Assembly: GCA_013399695.1 (NCBI GenBank)
Contig: VXAU01002312.1
Location: 248,001 to 312,000, forward strand
Reading direction: 5' to 3'
Length of the DNA: 64,000 nt
Source: Formicarius rufipectus
Taxonomy: Eukaryota; Chordata; Aves; Passeriformes; Formicariidae
Shown here one piece after another: positions 37,204-50,354 of the stretch. The first letter of the stretch is position 1. Every line of letters begins with the position of its first letter. The position numbers were made by a program, and so were the translations under genes. Under the pieces are notes generated by a model. The model had not been told where the DNA came from and did no database searches. It saw nothing but the letters and a program-made list of their open reading frames with translations.

Positions 37204-38090
37204 CGTGCATGCTGAAACAGACAAAAAGATGAAGTATATTTTGTTTTATGTAAGTCCCGGTGGGCTAATGTTAGTCCTTTTAATGTCATTTTGTGTCAAC
37301 ATACCCAGCTAAAGCTGCAGCACCTTAAATACCACCCATACAAATAGTTTCTGATTCCTGCAAGGAGTCATTTTACTTAAGTGTCTACCAAACTGATGGA
37401 TTACATTTTCCTTCTGTGGAAGAAACAGTTAAAATAGGATGAAGCCGTGGGAACACTGTGTTAGTTTCAATTCATATAACTTGCTATCTTCCTGTAACTT
37501 GCATAGCATGTTGTGACATTGGTGAGCTTCCTTTTTTTAGTAGCCATAAAAATGTTCATATTGTGTAGTGTTTTCCTTTGTTTTAAACTTCTTTTCTGAC
37601 TTCGACATTTAGTACAAGGGACAGCACAGCCATTCTGAAGTTCAGATAAGAATGGGAAAGGGTTCCATTGCTGGGCTGAATAGTTCTTTCAACAGAGAGT
37701 TCATGGAAAAACAGTATTCAAGCTTTAACTTCTTTTAAATACGTGAAAGATGCTATGATAATAGTGCATAGTAAAATGAAGAAGAGAGATACTACTCTGT
37801 AACTTTGATAGGTGTACACCTAAATAGATATTATGCCATTTGTATGGAATTTTTTGAGTAAAATTTTGTTGCATTTTTTCCCTGTCAGTGTACCTGGATG
37901 CATGATGCCTCGACTAGCTGCATGCACTTATCCTTTTAGCCAGGAGTAAAGCTGAGCTGACAGTCACTTTGTCATCAATGAAAAGGAAGTCTTGCTTTTT
38001 AACCTGTCTCATGGCTCACTAATTCTTCTGTTTTCTTGCCAAAACTCATTTTCTGCTACTATAACTCCAAAGATCTTGGCAAGCTTTGGA

Positions 38091-38105
38091 TTTTTTTTTT
38101 TTTTT
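38091..38105. repeat. poly-T tract
   Basis: This is a run of 15 T. It is a simple repeat only. Confidence 0.88.
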
Positions 38106-38966
38106 CTTGTTGCAAATTCCCCCCAAAGTTTTGAGCATGATCACTGCTGTTATTAGACTGACTGTATATTCCTGCAGCTGCTTTGGGTATTTTAAATAAA
38201 TTTTAGGTTAGGAGGTATTGCATTTTAGTTAGCAATCCTCCACCATGTATTAGTACCGTTAAAACTGGTTTTAATTAAACATGATTTAGTCTACAGCCTG
38301 CCACTTTGGGTCTTGTAAGCTAGCATCTAATATATTCACTATATAAATGACAGGAGTTTCCCGAGGCAGAAATACTGTTTGCAACGAAATACTTGCCAGG
38401 GCTTGATAAGTTACATTGTTGCTTCTTGAGAGATAGGCCCTACTTCAGACCTCATTGTAGTGAGATAGTTAGAACTATTATTAGTAATGTCCTCTGGTGT
38501 AAATGAGAGAAGATCTAAACTCTTGATCCTTGATTCTATAAGGGAAGGCAATTGATATGTAGGAGCATGCTTGCCTTGGGGGGAAGATACAAAAAGCAGG
38601 AATAAAGTGCTAAATGCAGAGTTGCATGTGATCAGAGCAGGAGCATGGCCAGCTGGAGAAGCAAGTGAAAAAGTGGAGGAGAAAGTGAGAACGCTCTGGA
38701 ATTCAGCCATGAGGCAATAAGAATGTGGGCAGAGATTTCAATGGAAGATGATTAAATGGTGGGTTAAATATCTCCCCATTTGATTATGTCATAATGGATA
38801 TTAGGGATTAATGGAGCATGGATACCTGGAGCACACCAGAGGTGTGGAATCCACTGCATGCTAATGAGGGATAAAATACTGCTCAACAGTCATCTGAGAC
38901 ACGGGAGCAACACTACTGAGAGGTTGTATTTCTCTCATCTTAGTAATTCAAAGAAGAGCAGAACTT

Positions 38967-39023
38967 GGTTGTGGGGGTTTTGTTTGGGTTTGGTGGTGGG
39001 GATTTTTTGTTTATTATTTGTTT
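38967..39023. repeat. G/T-rich low-complexity tract
   Basis: The plus strand carries G runs separated by T runs, including GTGGGGG, TTTGGG and GGTGGTGGGG. A G-quadruplex is conceivable, but the T runs are long and only a few G tracts are present. Confidence 0.8.
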
Positions 39024-40526
39024 CTCCCCACCAATCCCATCCCCTAAACTCTTAAATCTGTGAAAACATGGGAACTTCAGTGCAATTACTCCTTATATGG
39101 CTCAACAGAAACCATTTCCTATAGAAACACAGAAATACAACCGTAGTAACTCAGTTGCCTCTCTCACTTAGTCTTCAATAATGCTTGAGACAGTATTTCC
39201 ACCACCTGAGGTTTTTTTGAAATGTATTTTTAATAGATTTTACCTGGAAATAATTTTGTTGAAAGAAAAAGTATTAAGAGAAACTACTTCAGGATAATGC
39301 AAATTCATCTTTGGGAATATAATATTCTCACTCAATATTCACTGAAGATTAGAGAACTAGGTTAAAATCCTCTTCAGTTCATAGACATCTTCATATCACT
39401 GGCACTAGGACACCTTAGAGCCCTTTTCTTGGTGGCAAAACATAATCATTGTGGTTTTTTCCTTTGCTCCTTGAAAAGTTACTTGAGGTCAAGGTCTGCT
39501 GTTCTTATGTTGACCACCACTGATGTTTACAATGTGCATTTAACATATTTTGTGCTACCACCATCTCATTTTCTTTTATTATTGTCTCCCCAGTTACCCT
39601 TGGGAAAAGGCAAAAGGAGATGCAGAGAAAATTAAAAGATAGCTAATCCAACTGTACTTTCACAAATATCTCTCTAGAAAAAATACATTTCTTTTCTGTG
39701 CTACAATTGCATGTAGAATTATTGTCCCATCTTGATAGCTCATGAAGTGTAACTGTGCAGTGGCCTTGCCTAATGCACGAGTTTTGCCTTAAAACGTTCC
39801 CTTGCATTATAAACAATACACAATTACACACTGCTTTAAATGGTGTAACAGGGGAATGAGGGCAAAGAAATGACTCTGTTTGGAATAATTTTTGTTACAA
39901 AAAAAATATTTGTTTACAGTATGAATTTTAATAATTAATGTGTGGATTAAAACATTCTGCTTATCTACGTCTTCCAGCAGGAGGGTCAGCACCTATAGCT
40001 ACAAAGAAGGAAGCCAGAAAAGCTTCTAGACATAAAGCTGACAAATACAGTGCTTCAACAGCAACCTCAGCATCTGCTGCAAAATTCCATACGTTGTTGC
40101 ACTAATGGCAGCCCGTTCAGGTTTTTTTTCTGGCCAGATGACCACTGTGCTGTTTAAGTTATCTTTGCCTTCTGAATGTCATTTTTTTCTTTAGGTATTA
40201 CAGAATATGTATGCCAAAAGCTTTATGCATCTTCTAATGCAATAGGAATTGTGCCTGCTTCCCTTCCTGTTATAAAGCTTGTTTACCTTCAGGAGTCACA
40301 TAAGCCATTTGTGAACTAAAATCTCCTACATTTCATAGTAGCTCTGTTGTCTGTGTTGGTGTTACAGTATATTCACTCTATAACTGCGAGTTTTCAAGTG
40401 TCGAGACTTGCTAGGGCTGTTGTGCTATCTTTGTTTTATAAACAAGTATAAGTAGAAGTTTCAGGTGGCACTTTTCTCTTAAAAATATTTTTCTTTCTCT
40501 AGATTTTGAAAGCTTTGAAATGCATG

Positions 40527-40578
40527 TGTTTTTTTGTTTGGTTGGTTTTTTGTTTGTTTTTTTTTGTTTGTTTTTTTT
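40527..40578. repeat. (GTTT)n-like low-complexity tract
   Basis: GTTT and longer GT-run units are repeated irregularly over about 50 bases, with two GGTT units inside. It is a simple repeat only. Confidence 0.85.
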
Positions 40579-42649
40579 CCTTCTAGGACAGTAAAATAGG
40601 ATGAGACTCCTAGATTAACCTCTTTTATAGGTTATTGACAGAAGGAATAAAATCCAATGACTGATAAAATATTGGAAAAGCTCTTATGGATGAACCTTCT
40701 AAAATTTTGAATGCACACAAAGGAGCAAGGAAACACTTTGAAAGTATGGTAGTTTTAAATTTATATTACTTTGTCCTTCTTTATTCACGTTATTTCAACA
40801 TGAGATCATGGCAGATTTGACAAGCAGACTTTGCTTATTTTGTGTATATAACTAAACACTGCATTGGCATGAAAACTGCTTAGAGAAATGCAAAAGGCAG
40901 AAAATTAGAATAATCTATTCCCAGGAGAAAAACATGAAAAATATTTGTGCTAAGATAGAAAGGTCTAAAGGTTATAGAAGAGATGGGAGGGAATATGTTT
41001 TTCTGAAAGGCACCTACTTCTAAAATAAGGCTTCTTGAGAACTCCATATACATTTAAAAATGTATTAGTACATAGAAAAAGAATCCAAACCCCCTCTTTC
41101 CATAAATGTTTAGATAACAGAGAACAAACACATAACAGACATATGGTAAAGCAAAGAAATTACACACTTTGTGTTGTAACTGAACCATGGTATTGGATTT
41201 ATACCTGGAATTACTCAATTTCACTTCGAGTATCCCAGTTTACAATAGTAAAAGGGATTAATAAGTCGGAGAGAAATGAGAGATTCAGAAACACACAAGG
41301 GACTTGCTTATTATAAAGTAGGGTTAATATAGATAAATATAGATTTGAAGAAAATCTGATAAATTATTAAGGTAAAAATATTATAAATCCATAGGCATAT
41401 AAATAATTAAGACACAGTCTACTTATTGAGTCTGTGGTGAAAGGAAATTATTTATGTTTATGAACAGCAAGCATGTTTTGAAAAACTAAATTTAAGTGAA
41501 TAATATTGTATCATTATTTGGGTGGAAGATTGATGTGTGTATAGGCTTATAAGATTGATCTATTAGTATTGCTACACTAAATAAAAACTCATAGAATATA
41601 CATATAATCATACCTGTAGTCTAGAGTTGGCCTCTGATGTTGTGTGTCCCAGTCAGTAAAAGTATTTCTTTAGTAAGATTTGTATTGTTATCCTTGTTTT
41701 CTTTTCCAACTCAGAAGCCCTGAAATAGCACAGGAAATGAGAAAACTGCACTTATAAGAAGTGTGATTTAATGTCTGCCAAATTTCTGTTCTGTCCAGCA
41801 GGTTTGTGCTCTTTCTGGACACTTTTATCTAAATATCTTTTTAGTATTGTTGAATATTTTTGATCAATTTTTATGCTTTAAAAGATATAAAAGAGAAGGG
41901 TTTGCAATGCTAACAATAGAGTATTAGGAGGCATAACAAATCAAAAAATGTGTATTTCATGCATCTGGCAGACCACATCTTGCATCCAATTGCATAAGTG
42001 TATGCCTGTACATGTGTGACCATTAAGACGATGTACACACAGCACAGCTTAACAAAACTTTGGTGAATACAGACAGTATAGATTCAGATAATTTATGCAA
42101 AAACTGTTCCAGGTTACTGTCTTGCTATGGTTTGGTTTAGCATTTTTGAGGGATTATCTTCACTTTTGTAATGTGTTCTCTTGTGGAATGCTTTTATATC
42201 TTTTAAGCAGACATTAACTGAAATGATAATGCTGATGTTTCAGTTGGAAAACTGCTTGCTGTCAGGTTCGGATGTGCCTTTTAATTGTCCCACAATTTCA
42301 TGACAAGGTTGGGAAATCAACAGAATTAAAAATAAGGCTTGGGCATTTTTTTTCTCGAGGGCTTAAGGTTGATGTGGTCATTGTTATTTTGGAGAGTTTA
42401 TCATCCTTGCCCACAGCGTTGAATATATTGTAATGCTGACAATGAAATGCATTTACTCATGACCATGTGCTGTACTGTTAGAGGATAGCTTTTTTTCTTT
42501 CTTCCAAAACATTATAGCATAGTTAACAACTTCTCTAGGTTTATTGAAACATACTTTCTGGAGAGAAAAAGCTCTCAGCCTACCAAGCAATTTTCAGGTG
42601 AACAGGTAGATCAGTGCAGTTTGCAGGTATAATTAGTGGCTGCCTCTTT

Positions 42650-42693
42650 GCAGAATCACAGAATATGATGGAATGGAAGGGACCCACAACCTT
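42650..42693 (-). mobile_element. CR1-type 3' tail fragment
   Basis: The plus strand reads GCAGAATCACAGAATATGA, then GGAATGGAAGGGACCCACAA. This is the reverse complement of the CR1 (or CR1-tailed SINE) 3' end, where the consensus is close to GAATCACAGAATATGCTGAG followed by TTGGAAGGGACCCACAAGG. Only about 45 bases are recognisable. It is therefore either a very short 5'-truncated insertion or the remnant of a longer one. It resembles the tail of the SINE at 27361-27496. Confidence 0.7.
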
Positions 42694-43681
42694 CAGTAGA
42701 GATTTTAAGCACTGGAATAAGTTAAAACACTGACTAATTAATCCCTGCCATACTGCTGTGAGGCAGATAAACACCATACTGTACTAACATGGCAGATATA
42801 ATAAACTAAGGCACAAGTGTGCTAAGTGTGTAGGTAAGCCAGGATTATCACCCAGTAGACTCAGATCCCAGTCAGTCTTGTACTTTAACATTAGCACTCA
42901 TCTGAAGCAGAAGAATTAACAAAGAGTTTGCATCTCAAAAAAGAGCAAAAATTCTCCTTATTATCAGACAACAATTTTCCTGTTCTGTATCTTGATATGA
43001 TCAGGATGCTTTGTGCCTTGGGTCATTCACCTCTTTTTTTTCTCACATATATGCACATTAAAGTGTGGTTAGGGATAGACATAAAACTGGTGTGGCTTGT
43101 GTAGTTTTGTTCACTTAATTTTATTACAATGTAATCCCAATACCACACAAACTTACATCTGCTTAGTAACGGCTGTATCCATTAGACAGTGAGACTGTGA
43201 AGTAAAAGAATAATTTCTAAATTTATAATAAAAGAATAAAAAATAGTAGTAGCCCTAGTATTAGATACACTGTATTTGGGGCTTTTATGTCTGAGTTCAT
43301 GACACATTAGAACAATTATGCTTGTTATCACCCATTACACAAGTGCTATCTTTGTATAGAGTCTGTCAGGCAAAGCTTAAATTTCTGCATACTTATTTTT
43401 CATCACAGACAGCTAAATTCAATTTTAGCTAGGGACTTTTCCAGTCAAAGAAACCCAATACATAAAAATTTCCATGAGTTAACCAGAGTGTGTAGCTGTA
43501 TTTTATTTTTCAGATCAACACATAAGTTGCATGTGAATAACCTTAGTAGATTAAATATGATTATATGCTATGAGTAAATATTATCAAGTATAAAGAAAGA
43601 TCAGAAGATATTTGATACACTGTAAGACCTGTTTTCTTGAGGAATTGTTTCTTATCTAACAGAGGTATTAGATAAAAAGAT

Positions 43682-43707
43682 GTTAAAACTTTTAGTTAAA
43701 ACTTTTC
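43682..43707 (+). repeat. 13-bp tandem duplication
   Basis: Two 13-bp units starting with GTTAAAACTTTT sit head to tail and differ only in the last base. This is a small local duplication. Confidence 0.85.
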
Positions 43708-43891
43708 AGACTTTGAATAGTTCTGAGGCTATTTCAGGATAATTTTATAATATTTCAAACAAAAATTACAAATAAGTGTTGCAAAAAGCAAATGTCTAAA
43801 TGGAACGTTTGGATTTCTGCCTTAATACACTATACAAAATGTATCAAAATGAAGTTATAGAAGCTACCACCAGCTTCTGCTATGGTTTTGG

Positions 43892-43906
43892 AAAAAAAAA
43901 AAAAAA
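43892..43906. repeat. poly-A tract
   Basis: This is a run of 15 A with no recognised retroposon beside it. Confidence 0.88.
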
Positions 43907-45760
43907 GAAATCGTTTTTCCACCAGGGAAAATGCCATTGAAGTAAATAAGCTCTTGCAACTTGAAATAGACGACTTTATGATATTATTTTTTCTATATGC
44001 TTCATATTAGCAAGATGTACTAGCAATCAATACGCTGAGAAGGTTGTGGACCTTAGTCCTGACTAGGAGTTTGATCTTCACAATAGAGGAAAAAGGTTTA
44101 GGTTTCCAGTGTATACTGCTTTATTTTTCTCTGAAATCACCAACTGGACTGGAAATTTTCATGATAAAATTTTGAGGAGTTATGTGACCACTAATACAGT
44201 GCCTCTCTGAGGATGAATGGATCTGAGAGTATCCCTGGTTTCACACGTGCTCTCTCTTCACTGTGAAAAATTTATAAGGAATCCATATCTTGGAGTAAAT
44301 AAAACCAAAGCTTTTCAACTGTAGAAGCTCAAATTAATTCATGTTTCATAGTTACAGAATTTGTAGGCCATAGTGCCTTAGACTTTGTAACTAAAAAATA
44401 GAGTTTTTTACTCAGTTTTTTTGCTCATTACTCTTAATATATAGATTAAAGTCAATATTCTAGTTGCTAGTGTAGTTACCTATAGCATTTTTAGTGTAAT
44501 AAAAATGGTAGCAGTTCCTAACTTATATCTAAATAAAGTATTTGTAGGATTTCTACCTCTGTACCAATCTATAATTGCACTACTTCTATTTTTTCAGATC
44601 ATCAGTTTGAACTTGCTTAACTGCAATAACCAGGAATTTTTACTCAGGATTTTTTTTTCAACCTATAAACAAATCTTCATCATTTTGTATGATAATACAG
44701 TGAAAAAAATAATACAGGTAGACAACAGCTGCTTGGCATAGCAGTAAGAGTCGTCTTTTGTGCGTGTACGTGCAAAAATGTGTACATACATAAGCATGGG
44801 TACATATATATAAATAATTCTGGAGTGGTCAGGATATCACAGGAAAATACATTAGTATTTAGTAAAGGCTGCAAATGTTTGAGTATTAAAATGCTCTGAC
44901 ACGTAAATGGCTTAAACAGTGATGTAGCGTCCACAGCCTTGTGAATACTTAGTCATGTTCTTCAGTTAAGCTTGCAAGTGATTCTTCATTTTAGACAGGG
45001 ATCATAATGATGGTTAAAAATGTGTGAGAGATAACCAATGTTGCTGCTTGGCTGGAAAAATAATCATATTACTCTCAGATTTATGTTGGACAGGGACCCT
45101 ATTTACCCAAAGATGAAGGGAAAGAACTCATATTGGGTTTGAAAGGAACTTTGTTTTTTATAGTCTGGCTACTTATAGCAGTACTGTAAAAGTCCCTGTG
45201 GGAGGCACAAGCAACTGGTAAGCTTGGTCCTTAACCAAGTGCACAGTTCAGTCAATCCAGCTATTTCCCACTATTGTTAACAAATTTAATCAGTCAGGTT
45301 TTGTTTATTCTTTGAATATTAAATTTCAGATAGGGTTTCTTTTCTGTTGATTCTGTGTGTATAAACACACATAAAATATCTATATATGTGATTAGGGACA
45401 TATATTTTTTAAAAAATGATAGACTGCAATATATGTTAAGTTTAAATGTAGTAATGTTTCCACTTTGCAAATTAGAAAGGGATACAAAGATGCTGTGATG
45501 AAAAGTGGAAACATAATTTAATGTTTCTGTTGTGCCATAAGTTCATTTCTGCATTCTTGATATTTTAGTTCTTGTTACTCTGAAGTCTTTAGTACGTGTC
45601 CTGCCTAATGGGACTTGGAACCTGGTTGGACCAAACTGGCCTTCATTTTGAGAGTTGCATTGAAGAACTGCAATTTCCTTAGTAGTAAACTCCATTTCAT
45701 TGCAGTGGGAAAAGGACTGAGAGTCTCTGCTTTTCTATCTAGAGAGTGTGTATTTAGGGA

Positions 45761-45763
45761 NNN
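45761..45763. other. three-base assembly gap (NNN)
   Basis: Three N interrupt otherwise ordinary sequence. They are not in a homopolymer, unlike the gap at 19351, so they may mark low-quality or conflicting bases. Confidence 0.95.
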
Positions 45764-46123
45764 GGAATAAGAGGAAACAAAATCACAGCACTGGAATAAG
45801 ACCTCACCTGTACCAATAGGTAGAGTGGCACACACTGAGTCTTTCCTTAATTTATGCATTTTCCTGGGAAATTTTGATAGCAGGCCAGTGGGGAAAAACA
45901 AACAAACAAAAAAACCCCCAAAACTCTCCAAAAGTTGTGAAGAAAATCCCCCTATAATACAGTATACATAAAAAATTTCCTATTGAAGTTGGAAGGGAGC
46001 TAGAAATGTTATATACTGCTCAAATAAGAGACTTCAGCTTAAAATGTTTCTTAGCTGTTCAATTTCCTTTACCTTCCTTATGGGTCTATTTTTTTTTTCA
46101 CACACTTGGTATTTATTTCATAA

Positions 46124-46158
46124 TGAAGAAAGAAAGAAAGCAAACAAACAATAAATAA
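46124..46158. repeat. A-rich compound microsatellite (GAAA)n/(CAAA)n
   Basis: Four GAAA-type units pass directly into CAAA and TAAA units, giving a compound tetranucleotide repeat of about 35 bases. Confidence 0.85.
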
Positions 46159-47367
46159 GACTCAAGCTTTCTAGTTGAACTAAAAAAAATTATCTCAAAA
46201 CGTTATTTGTTTTAAGAATAGTTTATTTAAATGAGCTTATATTTTTGGAAAGTGCTTACTTTGTGTTCAGTATTGCATGTTGCAAGTCAGTCAACATGGA
46301 ATTGTCTAAAAGATTTAATTTTCTGCAGTCTCTGATTCTCTTCTATTTTTGTTCTCCTGAAAAAGTTCTTCCAGAAAGACAAAATAATTTGTTTTGCATA
46401 TTTTTGCACATTATTATAATGTCTGAGCTTGGCCACTTCTCTGCGTAATAAAGAAAAAAGACCCCAAAGTCTGTCATTAATTTCACAAACATTAAATATT
46501 GATATATACAGCTATTTATGAATAATTATATTCCTGCTGTTCATTATGGTATTAATATGGCTGAAAAAAACCCAACCCTCTCAGTGTTTCATACCCACCT
46601 GTTTGGTTTTTTCCTTTGAAACTACAAACTTTCTTGTGTCATCAGGGTTAATCTAATTACTTTGCTTAGTAATTATTTTATTTATCTGTAATACTGATCT
46701 AAGTTAAATAAGATTTATCAGTCACTGAGGAGCTTTTATGCCAAAGATCTCTTTGGTGCAGATCCGCTAAAAGGAAATGTTGATATTTTTATCACTAGCT
46801 TAGAGGGAACACAGTTTCTTTTGAAGCTTGAAAGCAGAAATCCCAGAATGACAGAAATGTGTTTAGAGGGGAGAAGAGGAAATAGCTTCAGAAAATCTGA
46901 AAAGCACATTCCTGTTCTCTTGATAGTAGATGCCATAGCACAATGTTTGCCAGATTTTTGCTAAGCTGCTAAGAATGGTGGAATAGGGGGAAAAAAAGTT
47001 TGCAACTCAAGCAAATACTGAATGATTTAATTAGCATGTTTGTAAGTAATTTTACAGGTGTGAGTGAAATTCGAATAAAACAAAAAGAGCAGTGAATATT
47101 TTGTCTAAGTGATGTGGTGGCAGATCAACAGAGCTGACATGAAGGTCATTTTCTACTCATTCAATCCATGACAAGACCTGTGCAGATCTTGTGTGAGAAA
47201 GTGATTGCAGCACTGATTTCCAGTATTTTTACAAGAAAATGTATTGAAAATAAATTTGGCTGTTTTACTCAGTAAATCACACAGATTAACAGATTAAAGC
47301 TATATTATCACAGAGGAAGAATTCTCTAGCTAGATGTCACGGGCTTCGAGAACAAGAAAAAAATCAA

Positions 47368-47386
47368 TATATGTATGTATGTATAT
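47368..47386. repeat. (GTAT)n microsatellite
   Basis: About four GTAT units lie within a longer AT-rich stretch. It is a simple repeat only. Confidence 0.8.
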
Positions 47387-48090
47387 AAAGATGACATCAA
47401 TGCATATGTACACACAAATAGATGTGATTGCCTCTGCCTGGTGCATAACTAGTAATTGGCTAATCAAAAAGACTTCTAAGCTTCCAGTTCAGCAAAGATT
47501 ACCTGGATGATAATTATCTTTTGTTTCTTTGAACAATTTAGCTTTAAATCCAAGGAAAAAAAGAGTTTGGATGTTTTTTGGTTTTTTTTCCATGAAATTT
47601 CCTGCACTTCTTAGTTTAGCTAGTTTGTATCTGTATGTCATTAACAAATCAGAATACAGCAAAAAGTAATTAGAAAAAAGAAGTATCATTTTTGAAAGCT
47701 AAAGACTAGATGAAGACTTAGGTACTGTGAAGATAATATTTAGGGCAGAATACCTAAAGAATTCTTGGTTTTATTTAAACCTGTTTTCTAATCCCCTGCT
47801 AGGCCAATTAATACATAAAATGGTAAAAGAACATGCATTCTAAATTTGGGTCTGCAATCATTTTTTAAATGGATTGCATTATTCCCCTGTCTCATTTTTC
47901 CCATTTCTAAATAGGGATAATAAGACTTATCTGCCTTGGCAGAACATTAAAGACAGTATAAAGCTCCAAATTATTAGTTCTTATTAGAACAAGCATATAG
48001 ACACCCAAGCAATGGCAATCACACTATGACAAAGAACTTGAAGTAGGAGTCTGGCCAAGTGTTAAATAACTAAAATCTTAATCTTTCTGG

Positions 48091-48108
48091 AAAAAAAAAA
48101 AAAAAAAA
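48091..48108. repeat. poly-A tract (A18)
   Basis: This uninterrupted run of 18 A is among the longest homopolymers in the window. No retroposed gene body is recognised to its left. Confidence 0.9.
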
Positions 48109-50336
48109 GAATGGATTTGCACATATTTGTGATACATGTGAGAGAAGATAATTAATTTCAAGGTGGCATTTTTCTGACCCTCTGAGGAAACAGAACTCAA
48201 AAAAAATGATAGCACAAAAACCCCTTACTTGGGAAAGCTGACATTTTAAGCAGCTGTGCTACTGGATGAATCCAATGGGGAAGACCCAGAAGTGCTTCCA
48301 ACTCTTGGATCTTGCTGTGGGCAGCAGCTCTCTTCTTAGTCTTCCTTCATTTTAACATGGACACAGATTAGTGTTCCCTCCATGTGTTTGGTTTTCATAG
48401 GAAATCCAAATTCTTTACCCAAAGAGCTGCTGCAGACATTGGCCTCGTCTCAACAGTCCAGGAGCCACAAGCATTTACACTTGCCAGCAGTTCACAGACA
48501 GCATAGAATAGTACCATTTGGGTTGCAATCATTTCTCGCCCTTATCTTAGTGATGAGTCCAACTAACAGATGCAGTGTAATTCTGTAATAAGATTATTGA
48601 CAAAGAACTATTTGCAATATTAAACAGAATAAAGTTTTAGACTGTAACTTTTTTTAAATAGTAGATTCTTACAGAACTAAGATAGATTACTTTGAATTGC
48701 TTGCATTTCTGTAGTGTTTTGTAACTCAGCCATTTCTGTATTGTGCAAATACATGGGAACTGGAAAATGGAAAGGAGGAAAGCCATTAATCAGCTTGCTA
48801 ATGTGTTTTCCTTATCAGGCTGAAAGAAGTGGTAAGAAGAAACAGGTAGCATACATTATGAAAGGGAGATGGAGTGTCAGATTTGGCTTTGTGAGCTAAA
48901 TCAATGCAACAGTGAGAGAGATTTAACACTACTGTTAATAAAAAATTCCCAATTCTATAAATAACATGATAAGCAAATACTCATGTGTGTATAAAGACTA
49001 GTATACACTTATAAATCTAACCTATAATCTCACTTCTCAGCCAGTTCATTACTCATATAAGAATACAGGATTCCATTGTCCTTTAATGTGTCATGTCATC
49101 TGCCTCCAAACAATTGCAACTGTTTGCAATTTTTAAAGATATCCTGAACCTTAGCACTGTGATGTCTAGTATGAGGAACCCATTTTTTCTGTTCTTAAAC
49201 ACTATCTAGTCTTGAGTGGTGTCTTTAAACACTGCTGCAACAGAAATAACAATAATTATACTTGCAAACTTGTCCTTTTTATTGTAAATCCTAATTTGAC
49301 CATTTTTAGGTCAATTTAATGTTAACATCTACTTAACATTGTTTGATAGTTGTATAGTTTTGGGAAATGATTTTGCATCTGGTTATCTTAAGATTCAATT
49401 TAGAGTGCAGCTAAATCTCCAGTGCAAGAAAGGGATTCTGTCTTGGTATAACAAAACAGCTGGGATTTAAATGGTCACTTTTTACCATTGACTTTCCACT
49501 TCATGATTTGCACTGTAAGCGTAGAAAAGGTTCCATTTGATAATGAGTGGAATGCAGTATATACAGAGAATGCTTAGCTAAGATTGCGCCTTTTGTGCTA
49601 TGAACCATCAGATATTTAAGCAATTAATGATTGCACCCTAGGTTTGATGTACAGTTCTCTTGAGTCTGTTTGCAGAAGTTGACTTTCAGTAAATAAAAAC
49701 AACAGTGTTCCATAGGGGACTGGCAAGGCTGATTACTGCAGCAGCTCTGGGCTATATAGTGAGATAAACTGTGTTACATCATATAAGGGTGTTTTCTTCA
49801 TATACATTTTGCAACATACTGTTTGGAAAGAAGACATATGTGGATTTGGAACTTTCTGTTGCAATACCACAAGTAGAGACTTTTGGTTCACCGCTGGAAT
49901 ATTGTTATTGACTGTACAAACTGATCTCCTTGAGCCTGAAAATTCATCTTTATACATCTGTAGTGGAGTTGATCTCTGGAGAAGGCCTGTTGTAAAAGTA
50001 AGTGAATTAAAACAAAGTTCATACTGACAAAGTCAACATACAAAATACAGAAATGGAGACATAGAATTTATTATAACACATATCTTACTTTCTCTAGTTT
50101 ATGCTTTAGAAAGTATTAAAGACTGTATTTATGGTTTCTATTTTGGTAGCTTGAATCATCATTGCATAGAAATGCCTCTACAGCAGACACGTAGATTTGA
50201 TGGACTGAGAGGCTCTTGTAAGTTATTGTGATGGACAGACTGTCTTCCATCTGACATGTAGTATATGTATGCTCTTGTACCTTGTTTACCTGAAAATCAT
50301 ATCAACATATAAATTAAAAGGGCATTCTATTAACTT

Positions 50337-50354
50337 AAAAAAAAAAAAAAAAAG
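50337..50354. repeat. poly-A tract (A18)
   Basis: This is an uninterrupted run of 18 A. It is a simple repeat only. Confidence 0.9.

Larger units (their letters stand above)
31561..42649. other. AT-rich unique DNA, no gene recognised
   Basis: No exon, RNA gene or transposon was recognised in these 11 kb. Visible structure is limited to the GTAC repeat and hairpin cluster at 36174-36295, T-rich tracts at 37168-37203 and 38091-38105, and G/T-rich tracts at 38967-39023 and 40527-40578. A patch at about 35560-35850 has a few more CpG than its surroundings. All open frames are below 100 codons and lack motifs. Confidence 0.6.

Noticed and set aside
38967..39023. G-quadruplex in the G/T-rich tract
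   Set aside because: The G runs are few and uneven, with long T spacers, so a stable quadruplex cannot be supported by eye.
41690..41735. Possible CR1-type tail on the plus strand (TTTTCCAACTCAGAAGCCCTG)
   Set aside because: Only about 15 bases resemble the tail and the neighbouring CR1 landmarks are absent, so it may be chance.
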